Part shown: positions 8,286 to 15,405 of the stretch, piece by piece | Numbering within the stretch: the stretch's first letter is position 1 | Layout: each line of letters starts with the position of its first letter | Assembly (NCBI GenBank): GCA_946620035.1 | Contig: CAMOMX010000017.1 | Location: 1-30,918, forward strand | DNA from: CAG-791 sp003447895 | GTDB taxonomy: Bacteria > Bacillota > Clostridia > Lachnospirales > Lachnospiraceae | Reading direction: 5' to 3' | Length of the DNA stretch: 30,918 nucleotides | Made by a program: the position numbers and the translations under genes | The notes under the pieces: model-generated | The model's database searches: none | What the model was told of the DNA's origin: nothing | Seen by the model: the letters and a program-made list of their open reading frames with translations, nothing else

Positions 8286-10193
8286 ATGAGCAGTATACAT
8301 AGTGACAGAATTGAAAAGCTTCGGGCTCTGATGCGGTCAGAGGGAATTGAGTATTATGTGATCCCCTCGGCGGACTACCATAATTCGGAATACGTGGCGG
8401 AATTTTTCCGGGCAAGAGAGTATTTCAGCGGATTTACGGGATCGGCCGGAACCCTGGTCGTAGGCCTTTCGGAAGCGTATTTGTGGACAGACGGCCGCTA
8501 CTTTATCCAGGCGGCCGCGGAACTGGAGGGGTCCGGCATCGGACTTATGAAAATGGGAGAGCCCGGGGTTCCCGCGGTCTCTGCCTGCCTTGAAGAGAAG
8601 ATGAAGGAAGGCGCCGTCATCGGTTTTGACGGAAGGTGCGTACCCTGCGGCAAGGGCAGAGAGCTGGGGAAAAAGGCCAAAAAGTACGGCACGAAGTTAA
8701 AGACGGATCTCGACCTCGCGGGGCAGGTCTGGGAGGACAGACCTGCCATGCCCTGCCATCCGGTCCTGCTTCTTTCGGAAGAACACACCGGTGAGACTTT
8801 TGAATCAAAGGTTTCACGCCTCAGGGAGAAGATGGCCGAAAAAGGCGCCGCGGCCTATATCGAGAGCAAGCTCGACTGCATCATGTGGCTTCTCAATATG
8901 CGGGGCTCGGATGTCGAGTGCAACCCGGTTTCGCTCTGCCACATGCTGGTCGACGACCGGAATGTCTATCTGTTTATTCAGGAAGAGGAGATCACGGGAG
9001 AACTTCGCGCCTATGCGGCCCTCAACCGGATCTCACTCCTTCCCTACGATAACTTTGAGGAGTTTCTCTTAATCTGTGATTATCAGGGGAACCTCCTGTA
9101 TGACCCCTCGTTTGTCAGCTACAGCGCGTATCTGGCCGCGAAGAAAGGCGTCAAGAGAGCTTCCAAAAGAGCTGCAAAGAAACTGTCCAAGGGCGCTTCC
9201 GGAAAGAAAACGCATAAGGACGCGGCTGAGAAAGACGGCGTCAAATACAGACTTGTCAAGGCGGACAACCCTCTGGAGGCCTTTAAGTGCGTCAAGAATC
9301 CCGTGGAGATGGCCAACCTCAGAGAATGCTATAAGAAGGACAGCGCGGCGCTCTGCCGGTTTATCATGTGGGTGACGGAGCGGGTGAGCGACAAGGAGAA
9401 AGAGCCTGTCACGGAGTCCGGCGCCGCGGCGTATCTGGACGGCCTGAGGGCGGAGCTTCCGGATTTTATGGGCCTGTCCTTTGAGACGATCTCGGCTTAC
9501 GGCGCAAATGCGGCGATGATGCACTACACAGCCGTTCCGGGGATCAGCGATGCGGCGCTAAAGCCCGAGGGAATGCTCCTTGTGGACTCCGGCGGACAGT
9601 ATCTGACCGGTACAACGGATGTCACAAGGACGATCGCGCTGGGCCCTGTGACGGAAGAGATGAAAAAGCACTATACTTTGACCGCGGTCTCGAATCTTCA
9701 GCTCATGGGCGCTGTGTTCTTACACGGCTGCACGGGCATAAACCTCGACATTCTGGCGAGGGAGCCCATGTGGAGAGAAGGACTCGACTACAAATGCGGG
9801 ACAGGGCACGGCATCGGGTATTTCCTGAGCGTCCATGAATCTCCGCCGTCCATCAGGTGGCGGGTATTCCCCGGAAGGCAGGATACGCCGTTTGAACCGG
9901 GAATGATCGTTTCCGACGAGCCGGGCGTATACCTGGAAGGGCAGTACGGCATCCGGATCGAGACGATCCTGGAAGTGGTGGACCGCACAAGTAATGAAAG
10001 CGGGCGCTTCCTCTCGTTTGAGCCGCTCACGCTGGTGCCGCTCGACAGAAAGCTGATCGACGCGCGATATCTGACGCCCGAAACGAGGGCGCTTCTCAAT
10101 GAGTATCATCAGAGAGTGCGCGCGGAGCTGATGCCGCTTCTTACCAATATTAAGGAACAGGCATGGCTGATCGAGCAGACAGAACCTGTCTGA
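8286..10193 (+). CDS. M24 family aminopeptidase P (Xaa-Pro aminopeptidase), long form
   Basis: This metallopeptidase is predicted to remove N-terminal residues that precede proline. I chose the ATG at 8286 (635 residues) because TACGGAGA lies just upstream; an in-frame TTG at 8256 inside the thrC stop has no such site. The architecture is that of the long three-domain aminopeptidase P group: two creatinase-like N-terminal domains, then the pita-bread catalytic domain. All five metal ligands are visible in LVDSGGQY, TTDVTRT, GTGHGIGYF, SDEPGVY and GIRIETIL. An oddity is a lysine/alanine-rich insertion of about 35 residues (about 286-320, nt 9141-9246) between the second and catalytic domains. 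It is probably cytoplasmic, as no signal peptide was seen. Confidence 0.9.
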   Translation: MSSIHSDRIEKLRALMRSEGIEYYVIPSADYHNSEYVAEFFRAREYFSGFTGSAGTLVVGLSEAYLWTDGRYFIQAAAELEGSGIGLMKMGEPGVPAVSACLEEKMKEGAVIGFDGRCVPCGKGRELGKKAKKYGTKLKTDLDLAGQVWEDRPAMPCHPVLLLSEEHTGETFESKVSRLREKMAEKGAAAYIESKLDCIMWLLNMRGSDVECNPVSLCHMLVDDRNVYLFIQEEEITGELRAYAALNRISLLPYDNFEEFLLICDYQGNLLYDPSFVSYSAYLAAKKGVKRASKRAAKKLSKGASGKKTHKDAAEKDGVKYRLVKADNPLEAFKCVKNPVEMANLRECYKKDSAALCRFIMWVTERVSDKEKEPVTESGAAAYLDGLRAELPDFMGLSFETISAYGANAAMMHYTAVPGISDAALKPEGMLLVDSGGQYLTGTTDVTRTIALGPVTEEMKKHYTLTAVSNLQLMGAVFLHGCTGINLDILAREPMWREGLDYKCGTGHGIGYFLSVHESPPSIRWRVFPGRQDTPFEPGMIVSDEPGVYLEGQYGIRIETILEVVDRTSNESGRFLSFEPLTLVPLDRKLIDARYLTPETRALLNEYHQRVRAELMPLLTNIKEQAWLIEQTEPV

Positions 10194-10198
10194 ATACA

Positions 10199-10227
10199 TT
10201 GTACAGACTGCGATCCTGTGTTATAAT
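10199..10227 (+). promoter_or_regulatory. Strong SigA promoter of the 6S-like RNA
   Basis: TTGTAC (10199-10204) and TATAAT (10222-10227) are separated by exactly 17 bp. A TG at 10219-10220 provides an extended -10. Transcription would start about 6-8 nt downstream, at 10233-10235, which is exactly where the closing stem of the RNA begins. The region starts within six bases of the preceding stop codon. Confidence 0.8.
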
Positions 10228-10232
10228 AGGTT

Positions 10233-10419
10233 TGCCTGAAACGTCAATATTTCCGTTATTTTGAACCTACAATTACTTTAAACGGGAATCTCATATTGCC
10301 CTTACGGCTGTCACGCCTCCGGCGCACCCGCGCTGCCAGTGGAAGGCAAAGGTCTGGGCTGCGGACACCCACCTGGCATGCGTGCTAGGAGTCAAAATAC
10401 GGAGGTGACTTTTCAGGCA
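10233..10419 (+). ncRNA. ssrS: 6S RNA candidate
   Basis: The roughly 187-nt RNA folds as a long rod typical of 6S RNA, which mimics an open promoter and binds the housekeeping RNA polymerase holoenzyme. The closing stem is 10233-10246 with 10406-10419 (14 positions, one mismatch). The second stem is 10252-10264 with 10392-10403 (TCCG-TATTTTGA type, one bulged base), plus CCT 10266-10268 with AGG 10387-10389. A large central bubble follows (5' strand about 10269-10295, 3' strand about 10350-10386). The apical arm starts with TTGCCCTT (10296-10303) pairing with AAGGCAA (10343-10349). The promoter fits the 5' end and no ORF is present. The identification rests on architecture, size and promoter; I cannot run a covariance model. 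An unrelated structured RNA is the alternative. Confidence 0.75.
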
Positions 10420-10473
10420 TTACTGCGTTTTCATCACACGACCACGCAGCAGTGATCATTGAGTGATCAGGAC

Positions 10474-10516
10474 AGTGCATCCTTGTACATTTGTATGAAG
10501 ATGCACTTCATTTTTT
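10474..10516 (+). terminator. Probable terminator downstream of the 6S-like RNA
   Basis: AGTGCATC (10474-10481) pairs with GATGCACT (10500-10507) around an 18-nt loop and is followed by six Ts (10511-10516). The loop is long and three bases separate stem from T-run, so efficiency is uncertain. Between the RNA and this hairpin lies a second dyad, TGATCA-TTGAG-TGATCA. Apart from these and the promoter, the gap 10194-10550 contains nothing else I can name. Confidence 0.6.
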
Positions 10517-10550
10517 GACAAAATATACCGGTTAGGAGAAAGACGAAGAT

Positions 10551-11999
10551 ATGGAAAGAATAGATGCATGGACAACCTATGACCTTGACAGACAGAAGCT
10601 GTGCATGGACCTCTCGGAGGATTACAAGGATTTTCTGAGCAGTGCCAAGACGGAAAGAGAGTGTATTGACTATTTTGTCAACGAGGCGGAGAAAAACGGC
10701 TACGTGGAGCTGAGCACGCTGATCCGTGAGAAGCGGAAACTGAGCGCGGGAGACAAGGTCTACAGCGTCTGGATGAACAAATCCATGGCCCTCTTTGAGA
10801 TCGGCGAAGAGCCCCTCGAAAACGGGCTCAACATACTCGGCGCGCATATCGACTCTCCGAGACTGGATGTCAAACAGAACCCTCTGTACGAGGAAGGCGA
10901 TCTCGCGTATCTCGACACGCACTATTACGGAGGAATCAAAAAATACCAGTATGTCACGCTCCCTCTGGCCATCCACGGCGTGATCGTCAAAAAAGGCGGT
11001 GACACAGTGATCTTAAATGTCGGCGAAGACGAGGACGATCCGGTTTTCTTCGTCTCGGACCTTCTGATCCACCTCTCCCAGGAACAGCTCAAAAAGCCGG
11101 CGGCAACCGTCATCGAAGGCGAAGCCCTGGACCTGATCATCGGCAGCAAGCCGGTCGTGATCGACGCCGGTACGGAAGGCGGCAGAAAGAAGGGGAAGGA
11201 CAAGGACGAGAAAAAGGAGGCGAAGGACTCTGTAAAGAAAGCGATTCTTAAGATCCTTCTTGACAAGTACGGGATCGAGGAGGCAGACTTTGAGTCCGCG
11301 GAACTGGAGATCGTCCCCGCCGGAAAGGCCAGGGACGCGGGATTTGACAGAAGCATGATCCTGGGATACGGTCATGACGACCGCGTCTGCGCCTATCCCT
11401 CTTTCCGCGCGCAGATGGAATCGAACGGCCTTAAAAGAACCAGCTGCACGCTCCTTGTGGACAAGGAGGAGATCGGAAGCGTCGGTGCGACCGGAATGCA
11501 GTCCCGATTCTTCGAGAATACCCTGGCGGAAGTGATGAATCTGTGCGGACAGTACAGTGACCTGGCCCTTCGGAGAGCCCTGGCGGGGAGCTGCATGCTC
11601 TCCTCGGATGTCAGCGCAGGATTTGATCCCGGCTTCGCCTCGGCGTTTGACAAAAAGAACGCCGCGTATCTGGGAAAAGGAATGGTCTTTAACAAATACA
11701 CGGGAAGCCGCGGAAAATCAGGATCCAACGACGCGAACGCGGAGTACATCGCGCACCTTCGGGAAATCCTGGATAAGGAAGAGGTCTGCACGCAGACCGC
11801 GGAGCTTGGCAGAGTGGACCTTGGCGGCGGCGGAACGATCGCCTACATCCTGTCCCTCTACGGAATGAACGTGATCGACTGCGGCGTTCCGGTGCTGAGC
11901 ATGCACGCCCCCTGGGAGGCGGTCAGCAAGGCGGATCTGTATGAAACCTACCGCGGCTATAAGGCATTTCTGAAGAATGCCTCACTGAGAAATATGTGA
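10551..11999 (+). CDS. M18 family aminopeptidase
   Basis: The 482-residue zinc aminopeptidase belongs to the aspartyl/lysyl aminopeptidase group (ApeA/ApeB/DNPEP-like). Metal and catalytic residues: His99 and Asp101 in GAHIDSPRLDVK, the Glu306-Glu307 pair in LLVDKEEIGSVGATG, Asp276/277 in YGHDDRVCA, and the late histidine in VLSMHAPWE. Most M18 enzymes form dodecamers and trim N-terminal residues from cytoplasmic peptides. Residues about 211-230 (RKKGKDKDEKKEAKDSVKK) form a charged low-complexity insertion. The start follows TTAGGAGAAAGACG. No clear promoter sits between the upstream terminator and the gene, so it may use read-through from the 6S region or an unrecognised promoter. Confidence 0.93.
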   Translation: MERIDAWTTYDLDRQKLCMDLSEDYKDFLSSAKTERECIDYFVNEAEKNGYVELSTLIREKRKLSAGDKVYSVWMNKSMALFEIGEEPLENGLNILGAHIDSPRLDVKQNPLYEEGDLAYLDTHYYGGIKKYQYVTLPLAIHGVIVKKGGDTVILNVGEDEDDPVFFVSDLLIHLSQEQLKKPAATVIEGEALDLIIGSKPVVIDAGTEGGRKKGKDKDEKKEAKDSVKKAILKILLDKYGIEEADFESAELEIVPAGKARDAGFDRSMILGYGHDDRVCAYPSFRAQMESNGLKRTSCTLLVDKEEIGSVGATGMQSRFFENTLAEVMNLCGQYSDLALRRALAGSCMLSSDVSAGFDPGFASAFDKKNAAYLGKGMVFNKYTGSRGKSGSNDANAEYIAHLREILDKEEVCTQTAELGRVDLGGGGTIAYILSLYGMNVIDCGVPVLSMHAPWEAVSKADLYETYRGYKAFLKNASLRNM

Positions 12000-12057
12000 C
12001 AGCGGCCCACTTTGCGAGCCGAAGGAAAATTGTGACGGCGGCACGCTTTGCGAGCCG
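11997..12057 (+). repeat. Two-copy short tandem repeat at the 3' end of the M18 gene
   Basis: Two 25-nt copies start at 11997 and 12033, 36 nt apart. Both read TGAC-GCGGC followed by CTTTGCGAGCCG and differ at only three positions. The first copy begins with the M18 stop codon itself. The second can form a small GGC-A-CGC-TTT-GCG-A-GCC hairpin. Its function is unknown. Confidence 0.65.
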
Positions 12058-12073
12058 GCAGAAAGGATTCAGG

Positions 12074-12103
12074 ACTGCGCAGCCGCTCCGGCGGCTGCGC
12101 AGT
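12074..12103 (+). other. Very stable hairpin 13 nt before the queA start
   Basis: A perfect 13-bp inverted repeat, ACTGCGCAGCCGC (12074-12086) with GCGGCTGCGCAGT (12091-12103), closes a TCCG tetraloop. That is a UNCG-type loop with a C-G closing pair, an exceptionally stable fold. No T-run follows, so it is not an ordinary terminator. It lies where the queA ribosome binding site would be expected and may limit or control queA translation. Confidence 0.65.
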
Positions 12104-12116
12104 GATCGGACAAAAA

Positions 12117-13160
12117 ATGGAAACTATTACCGGACTTAAGACATCGGACTACAAATTTGAACTGCCGCAGGAATTGATCGCCCAGGACCCTCTTGAGGAC
12201 AGGGCGGCGTCAAGGCTCATGGTCATGAACCGGCAGACCGGCGGGATCGAACACAGGACTTTCCGGGATATCAGGGAATACCTGCGCCCCGGGGACACAC
12301 TTGTCCTGAACGACACCAAGGTCATTCCGGCAAGGCTTCTGGGAACCAAGGAGGATACCGGCGCGAACGCGGAGATCCTTCTCTTAAAGCGCCTTGACAA
12401 AAACCGCTGGGAGACCCTTGTAAAGCCCGGAAAGAAGCTTCGCCCTGGCGCCAGGGTCACATTCGGGGACGGGAGCCTCAAAGCGGTCATCCTCGATATT
12501 CTGGAAGGGGGAAACCGCCTGGTGGAGTTTGAGTACGACGGGATCTTCGAGGAGGTGCTCGACAGGCTCGGCGAGATGCCGCTTCCTCCCTATATCACGC
12601 ATAAGCTTGAGGACAAGAACATGTACCAGACGGTCTATGCCCGATACGAGGGAAGCGCGGCGGCGCCCACGGCAGGCCTTCACTTTACGGAGGAACTTCT
12701 CGATGAGATCCGCGGCATGGGCGTCAGAACGGCATTTGTGACGCTCCACGTGGGACTTGGGACTTTCAGGCCGGTCAAGGTGGACGATGTGACAAACCAC
12801 CATATGCACTCGGAGTGGTACAATGTGTCCGAAGAAGCGGCCGGGCTCATCAACAGGACCCATGAAGAGGGACACCGCGTCATATGCGTGGGAACGACGT
12901 CCTGCAGGACTGTGGAGAGCGCGGCGGACGAAAACGGGATCGTCCATGCGGGATCCGACGACACATCGATCTTTATTTATCCCGGCTACCGCTTTAAGGT
13001 CATGGATGCGCTGATCACCAATTTCCATCTCCCCGAATCGACGCTGGTCATGCTGGTATCCGCGTTCGCGGGCAGGGAAAAAGTCCTTGGCGCCTACGAG
13101 GAGGCGGTCAGGCAGAAGTACCGGTTCTTTTCTTTCGGAGATGCGTGCTTCTTTTATTGA
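12117..13160 (+). CDS. queA: S-adenosylmethionine:tRNA ribosyltransferase-isomerase
   Basis: QueA transfers and isomerises the ribosyl moiety of S-adenosylmethionine onto preQ1-modified tRNA, giving epoxyqueuosine at the wobble position. Family blocks are all present: LKTSDYKFELPQELIAQ at the N-terminus, LVLNDTKVIPARL, YEGSAAAPTAGLHFT, HVGLGTFRPVK, CVGTTSCRTVES and TNFHLPESTLVMLVSAFAG. I chose the ATG at 12117 (347 residues) because it places the conserved N-terminus correctly. Upstream in-frame GTG (12102) and TTG (12048) codons would run through the hairpin. The ribosome binding site is weak (TCGGA). No other queuosine gene is in the window, and no preQ1 riboswitch was recognised. Confidence 0.94.
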   Translation: METITGLKTSDYKFELPQELIAQDPLEDRAASRLMVMNRQTGGIEHRTFRDIREYLRPGDTLVLNDTKVIPARLLGTKEDTGANAEILLLKRLDKNRWETLVKPGKKLRPGARVTFGDGSLKAVILDILEGGNRLVEFEYDGIFEEVLDRLGEMPLPPYITHKLEDKNMYQTVYARYEGSAAAPTAGLHFTEELLDEIRGMGVRTAFVTLHVGLGTFRPVKVDDVTNHHMHSEWYNVSEEAAGLINRTHEEGHRVICVGTTSCRTVESAADENGIVHAGSDDTSIFIYPGYRFKVMDALITNFHLPESTLVMLVSAFAGREKVLGAYEEAVRQKYRFFSFGDACFFY

Positions 13161-13169
13161 GCCTGCTTG

Positions 13170-13197
13170 TTGAAAAAGAGCACTGCATTATGATAGT
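13170..13197 (+). promoter_or_regulatory. Candidate promoter of the surface-polysaccharide block
   Basis: TTGAAA (13170-13175) and GATAGT (13192-13197) are separated by 16 bp, about 40 bp before the DUF4422 start. The match is partial. The site lies immediately after the queA stop, and no terminator was found between queA and this block. Confidence 0.35.
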
Positions 13198-13235
13198 ATT
13201 GAACTGGTAATCTAGAAACCGATTTGGAGTCAGAA

Positions 13236-14066
13236 ATGTCAGATAAACCCATAACTGCTACAATCGTGGTAGCTACACATAAAAAATACAGGATGCCGAA
13301 TGATCCTCTTTACCTTCCGGTCCATGTAGGGGCGGAGGGAAAGAAAGATGCGAAGGGAAACCCTCTGGATTTCGGATACCAGAAGGACAATGAAGGTGAG
13401 AATATTTCTCTCAAGAACCCTCGTTACTGTGAACTTACCGGTATTTACTGGGCCTGGAAGAATCTGGACAGCGATTATCTGGGGCTTGTCCATTACCGCC
13501 GGTATTTCGGAGGAAAAAAGAGGGGAAAGGAACTGTTCGACTCCATTCTCACAAGTGATGAGCTTGAGCCCATGCTCGGCAAATATGAGGTCTTTGTGCC
13601 CAAGCCGCAGCGGTATATGATCGAGACGCTCTATTCCCATTACGCGCATACGCATTATGCGGAGCACCTGGATGTGACAAGGAGCATTCTGTCCGAGCGA
13701 TATCCGGAATATCTTGCGTCCTATGATAAAGTCCTGGATCAGACACACGGCTATATGTTCAACATGATGATCATGGACCGCGCCCATTTTAATATCTACT
13801 GCACGTGGCTTTTCGACATCCTGGAGGAACTTGAGACAAGGATCGACGACAGTCTTTTGGACGCGTTTGAGGGAAGACTCTATGGCAGGATCAGCGAGAT
13901 CATCTTCAACGTGTGGCTTGACAGGCAGATCGACACGGGGGCCATCAGCACTTCCTCGATCAAGGTGCTGCCTCTTGTGTACATTGAGAAGGTCAACTGG
14001 GTCAAGAAGGGATATTCTTTCCTGAAGGCCAAGTTCTTCCACAAAAAGTACAACGAGAGTTTTTGA
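13236..14066 (+). CDS. DUF4422 protein, probable polysaccharide-related transferase
   Basis: The 276-residue protein starts MSDKPITATIVVATHKKYRM and carries the DUF4422 hallmark LGLVHYRRYFGG (83-93), preceded by ELTGIYWAWKN and followed by HYAHTHYAEHLD. DUF4422 proteins are recurrent members of capsule and exopolysaccharide loci and are usually regarded as glycosyltransferase-like. The biochemical role is not well established and there is no GT-A DxD motif I can point to with confidence. The ATG at 13236 follows TTGGAGTCAGAA (GGAG six bases upstream); a TTG twelve bases earlier is less likely. It opens the surface-polysaccharide block and is 37 nt upstream of the polymerase-like gene. Confidence 0.8.
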   Translation: MSDKPITATIVVATHKKYRMPNDPLYLPVHVGAEGKKDAKGNPLDFGYQKDNEGENISLKNPRYCELTGIYWAWKNLDSDYLGLVHYRRYFGGKKRGKELFDSILTSDELEPMLGKYEVFVPKPQRYMIETLYSHYAHTHYAEHLDVTRSILSERYPEYLASYDKVLDQTHGYMFNMMIMDRAHFNIYCTWLFDILEELETRIDDSLLDAFEGRLYGRISEIIFNVWLDRQIDTGAISTSSIKVLPLVYIEKVNWVKKGYSFLKAKFFHKKYNESF

Positions 14067-14103
14067 GCCCGGCTTGCCTATACCTGTATGAGGACGGATT
14101 TAC

Positions 14104-15405
14104 ATGGTCTTAAATAACTACAGATATTCCAAAGTAAAGCTCGATATAAGGGGGATCCGGGTCAGTCTCGAAGAAATCCTTTTTTATACCGGGCTTATAC
14201 TTTGGCTTACCCAAATGTATATCACCCGCACGATCTTTGCGGACTTCTTCAGCGGAAGGCTTCTAACGGTTGTCCGCTATTTCTGCATGCTCCTTTTCCT
14301 TGTAAAGATCGTCATCACGGAAAAAAGAACGGATATAAGAGCTGCAGTGGTATTTCTGACAACTGCGGCCTTATTTGTGGCGGTACAGACCAATATCAAT
14401 GTGGGAATGCCGCTGATCCAGAGCCTTCTTCTGATCTTTTCATCGAAAGGGGTCCCCTTCAAAAGGATCTGCAAAGTCCTTTTGTGGTCCTGCCTCATTC
14501 TGTGGCTGATCCCGGTGTTTATCCACGAGAGCGGGATCTATCAGATGGAGAGAGAGGTGGATGACCAGAGAGTCAGGGAATTTCTGAATTTCCAGTACGT
14601 CTCCTTCTCCGCGCTGTATTTTAACAACATTATCTTCTGCACGATGTACGCCTATACGGACCCGGACCTTCGGGGGAGCGGCGGAAATTACGCGAAGAGA
14701 AGAGAAGTCTCCTGGCTTGTCCTGGCGGTCCTCAGCGCCGCCCTGATCTGGATCTTCAGGATCACGGACACATCCCTGCCTTTTGTGACGGCAGTGCTGG
14801 GAATTGCTCTTTACACGGCGGTCTTTAAATTCAGGCTCCCTCTCTTTGAAAATACAGCGGCTTCGAGGATCATGGGAATCCTGATCTTCCCCGCCATGGC
14901 GCTTCTCAGCGTCGTGGCATCCGTCAACTACAATTACAGGGTTGGCTGGCAGAAGAAGCTGGATGACCTGACGCACTTCAGGATCAGTCTTGCCTACAAG
15001 GGATATAAGAATTACGGCATCCATCTTTTTGGCGCGCCGGTCATTGAGAATACAGACAGGTCCAAAGGCGCGTATTTTTACATCGACAGCGGATATATGA
15101 AGATCCTGATCAATTACGGCATCCTTGTATTGATCGCAGTCCTGGTCATGTACGGCGTCATGATGTACGCGGCGATCATTTCGCGCGACAAGATGCTTGC
15201 GATCTGGCTTGTCTGCATTGCGTTTTATTCTATGTTTAACAATCTTCTCCTTTCTCCGATCGAAAACGGAGCAATGTTCGCGCTGTGGTACGCAGTGAAC
15301 CTTATCAAGTGGAAGAAGAAAAAACGAGCCGGAATACGCGGCGCGGGGGCCCGCACCGGACCCGGATCAGTGAGGAAACACATTGAATACGGAACCCAGT
15401 CTTAA
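14104..15405 (+). CDS. Wzy-like polysaccharide polymerase / O-antigen-ligase-type membrane protein
   Basis: This 433-residue protein contains about ten or more hydrophobic segments from residue 20 onward. A larger polar stretch toward the C-terminus includes FRISLAYKGYKNYGIHLFGA and YIDSGYMKILINYGI. Arg-containing loops and a D-SGY-LI-YGI motif before a terminal membrane segment are typical of Wzy-like polymerases, which join repeat units outside the membrane. Sequence identity in this group is low, so the call depends on topology and neighbours (flippase and Wzz-like protein). The C-terminus is basic and cytoplasmic (KWKKKKRAG). The last 23 nt overlap the flippase gene. Confidence 0.7.
   Translation: MVLNNYRYSKVKLDIRGIRVSLEEILFYTGLILWLTQMYITRTIFADFFSGRLLTVVRYFCMLLFLVKIVITEKRTDIRAAVVFLTTAALFVAVQTNINVGMPLIQSLLLIFSSKGVPFKRICKVLLWSCLILWLIPVFIHESGIYQMEREVDDQRVREFLNFQYVSFSALYFNNIIFCTMYAYTDPDLRGSGGNYAKRREVSWLVLAVLSAALIWIFRITDTSLPFVTAVLGIALYTAVFKFRLPLFENTAASRIMGILIFPAMALLSVVASVNYNYRVGWQKKLDDLTHFRISLAYKGYKNYGIHLFGAPVIENTDRSKGAYFYIDSGYMKILINYGILVLIAVLVMYGVMMYAAIISRDKMLAIWLVCIAFYSMFNNLLLSPIENGAMFALWYAVNLIKWKKKKRAGIRGAGARTGPGSVRKHIEYGTQS

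Noticed and set aside
6802..8415. 537-residue open frame on the - strand antisense to thrC
   Set aside because: Its composition (Arg/His/Val-rich, no motif) is that of an antisense shadow of GC-rich coding DNA; thrC is unambiguous on the + strand.
10515..10550. Perfect TTGACA (10515-10520) as a -35 box for the M18 gene
   Set aside because: The position for a -10 box 16-18 bp downstream is occupied by the ribosome binding site and no TATAAT-like hexamer is present; it overlaps the terminator T-run.
12000..12116. preQ1 riboswitch upstream of queA
   Set aside because: The leader has only a rigid GC hairpin and a tandem repeat; there is no preQ1-I or preQ1-II style pseudoknot with an A-rich tail.
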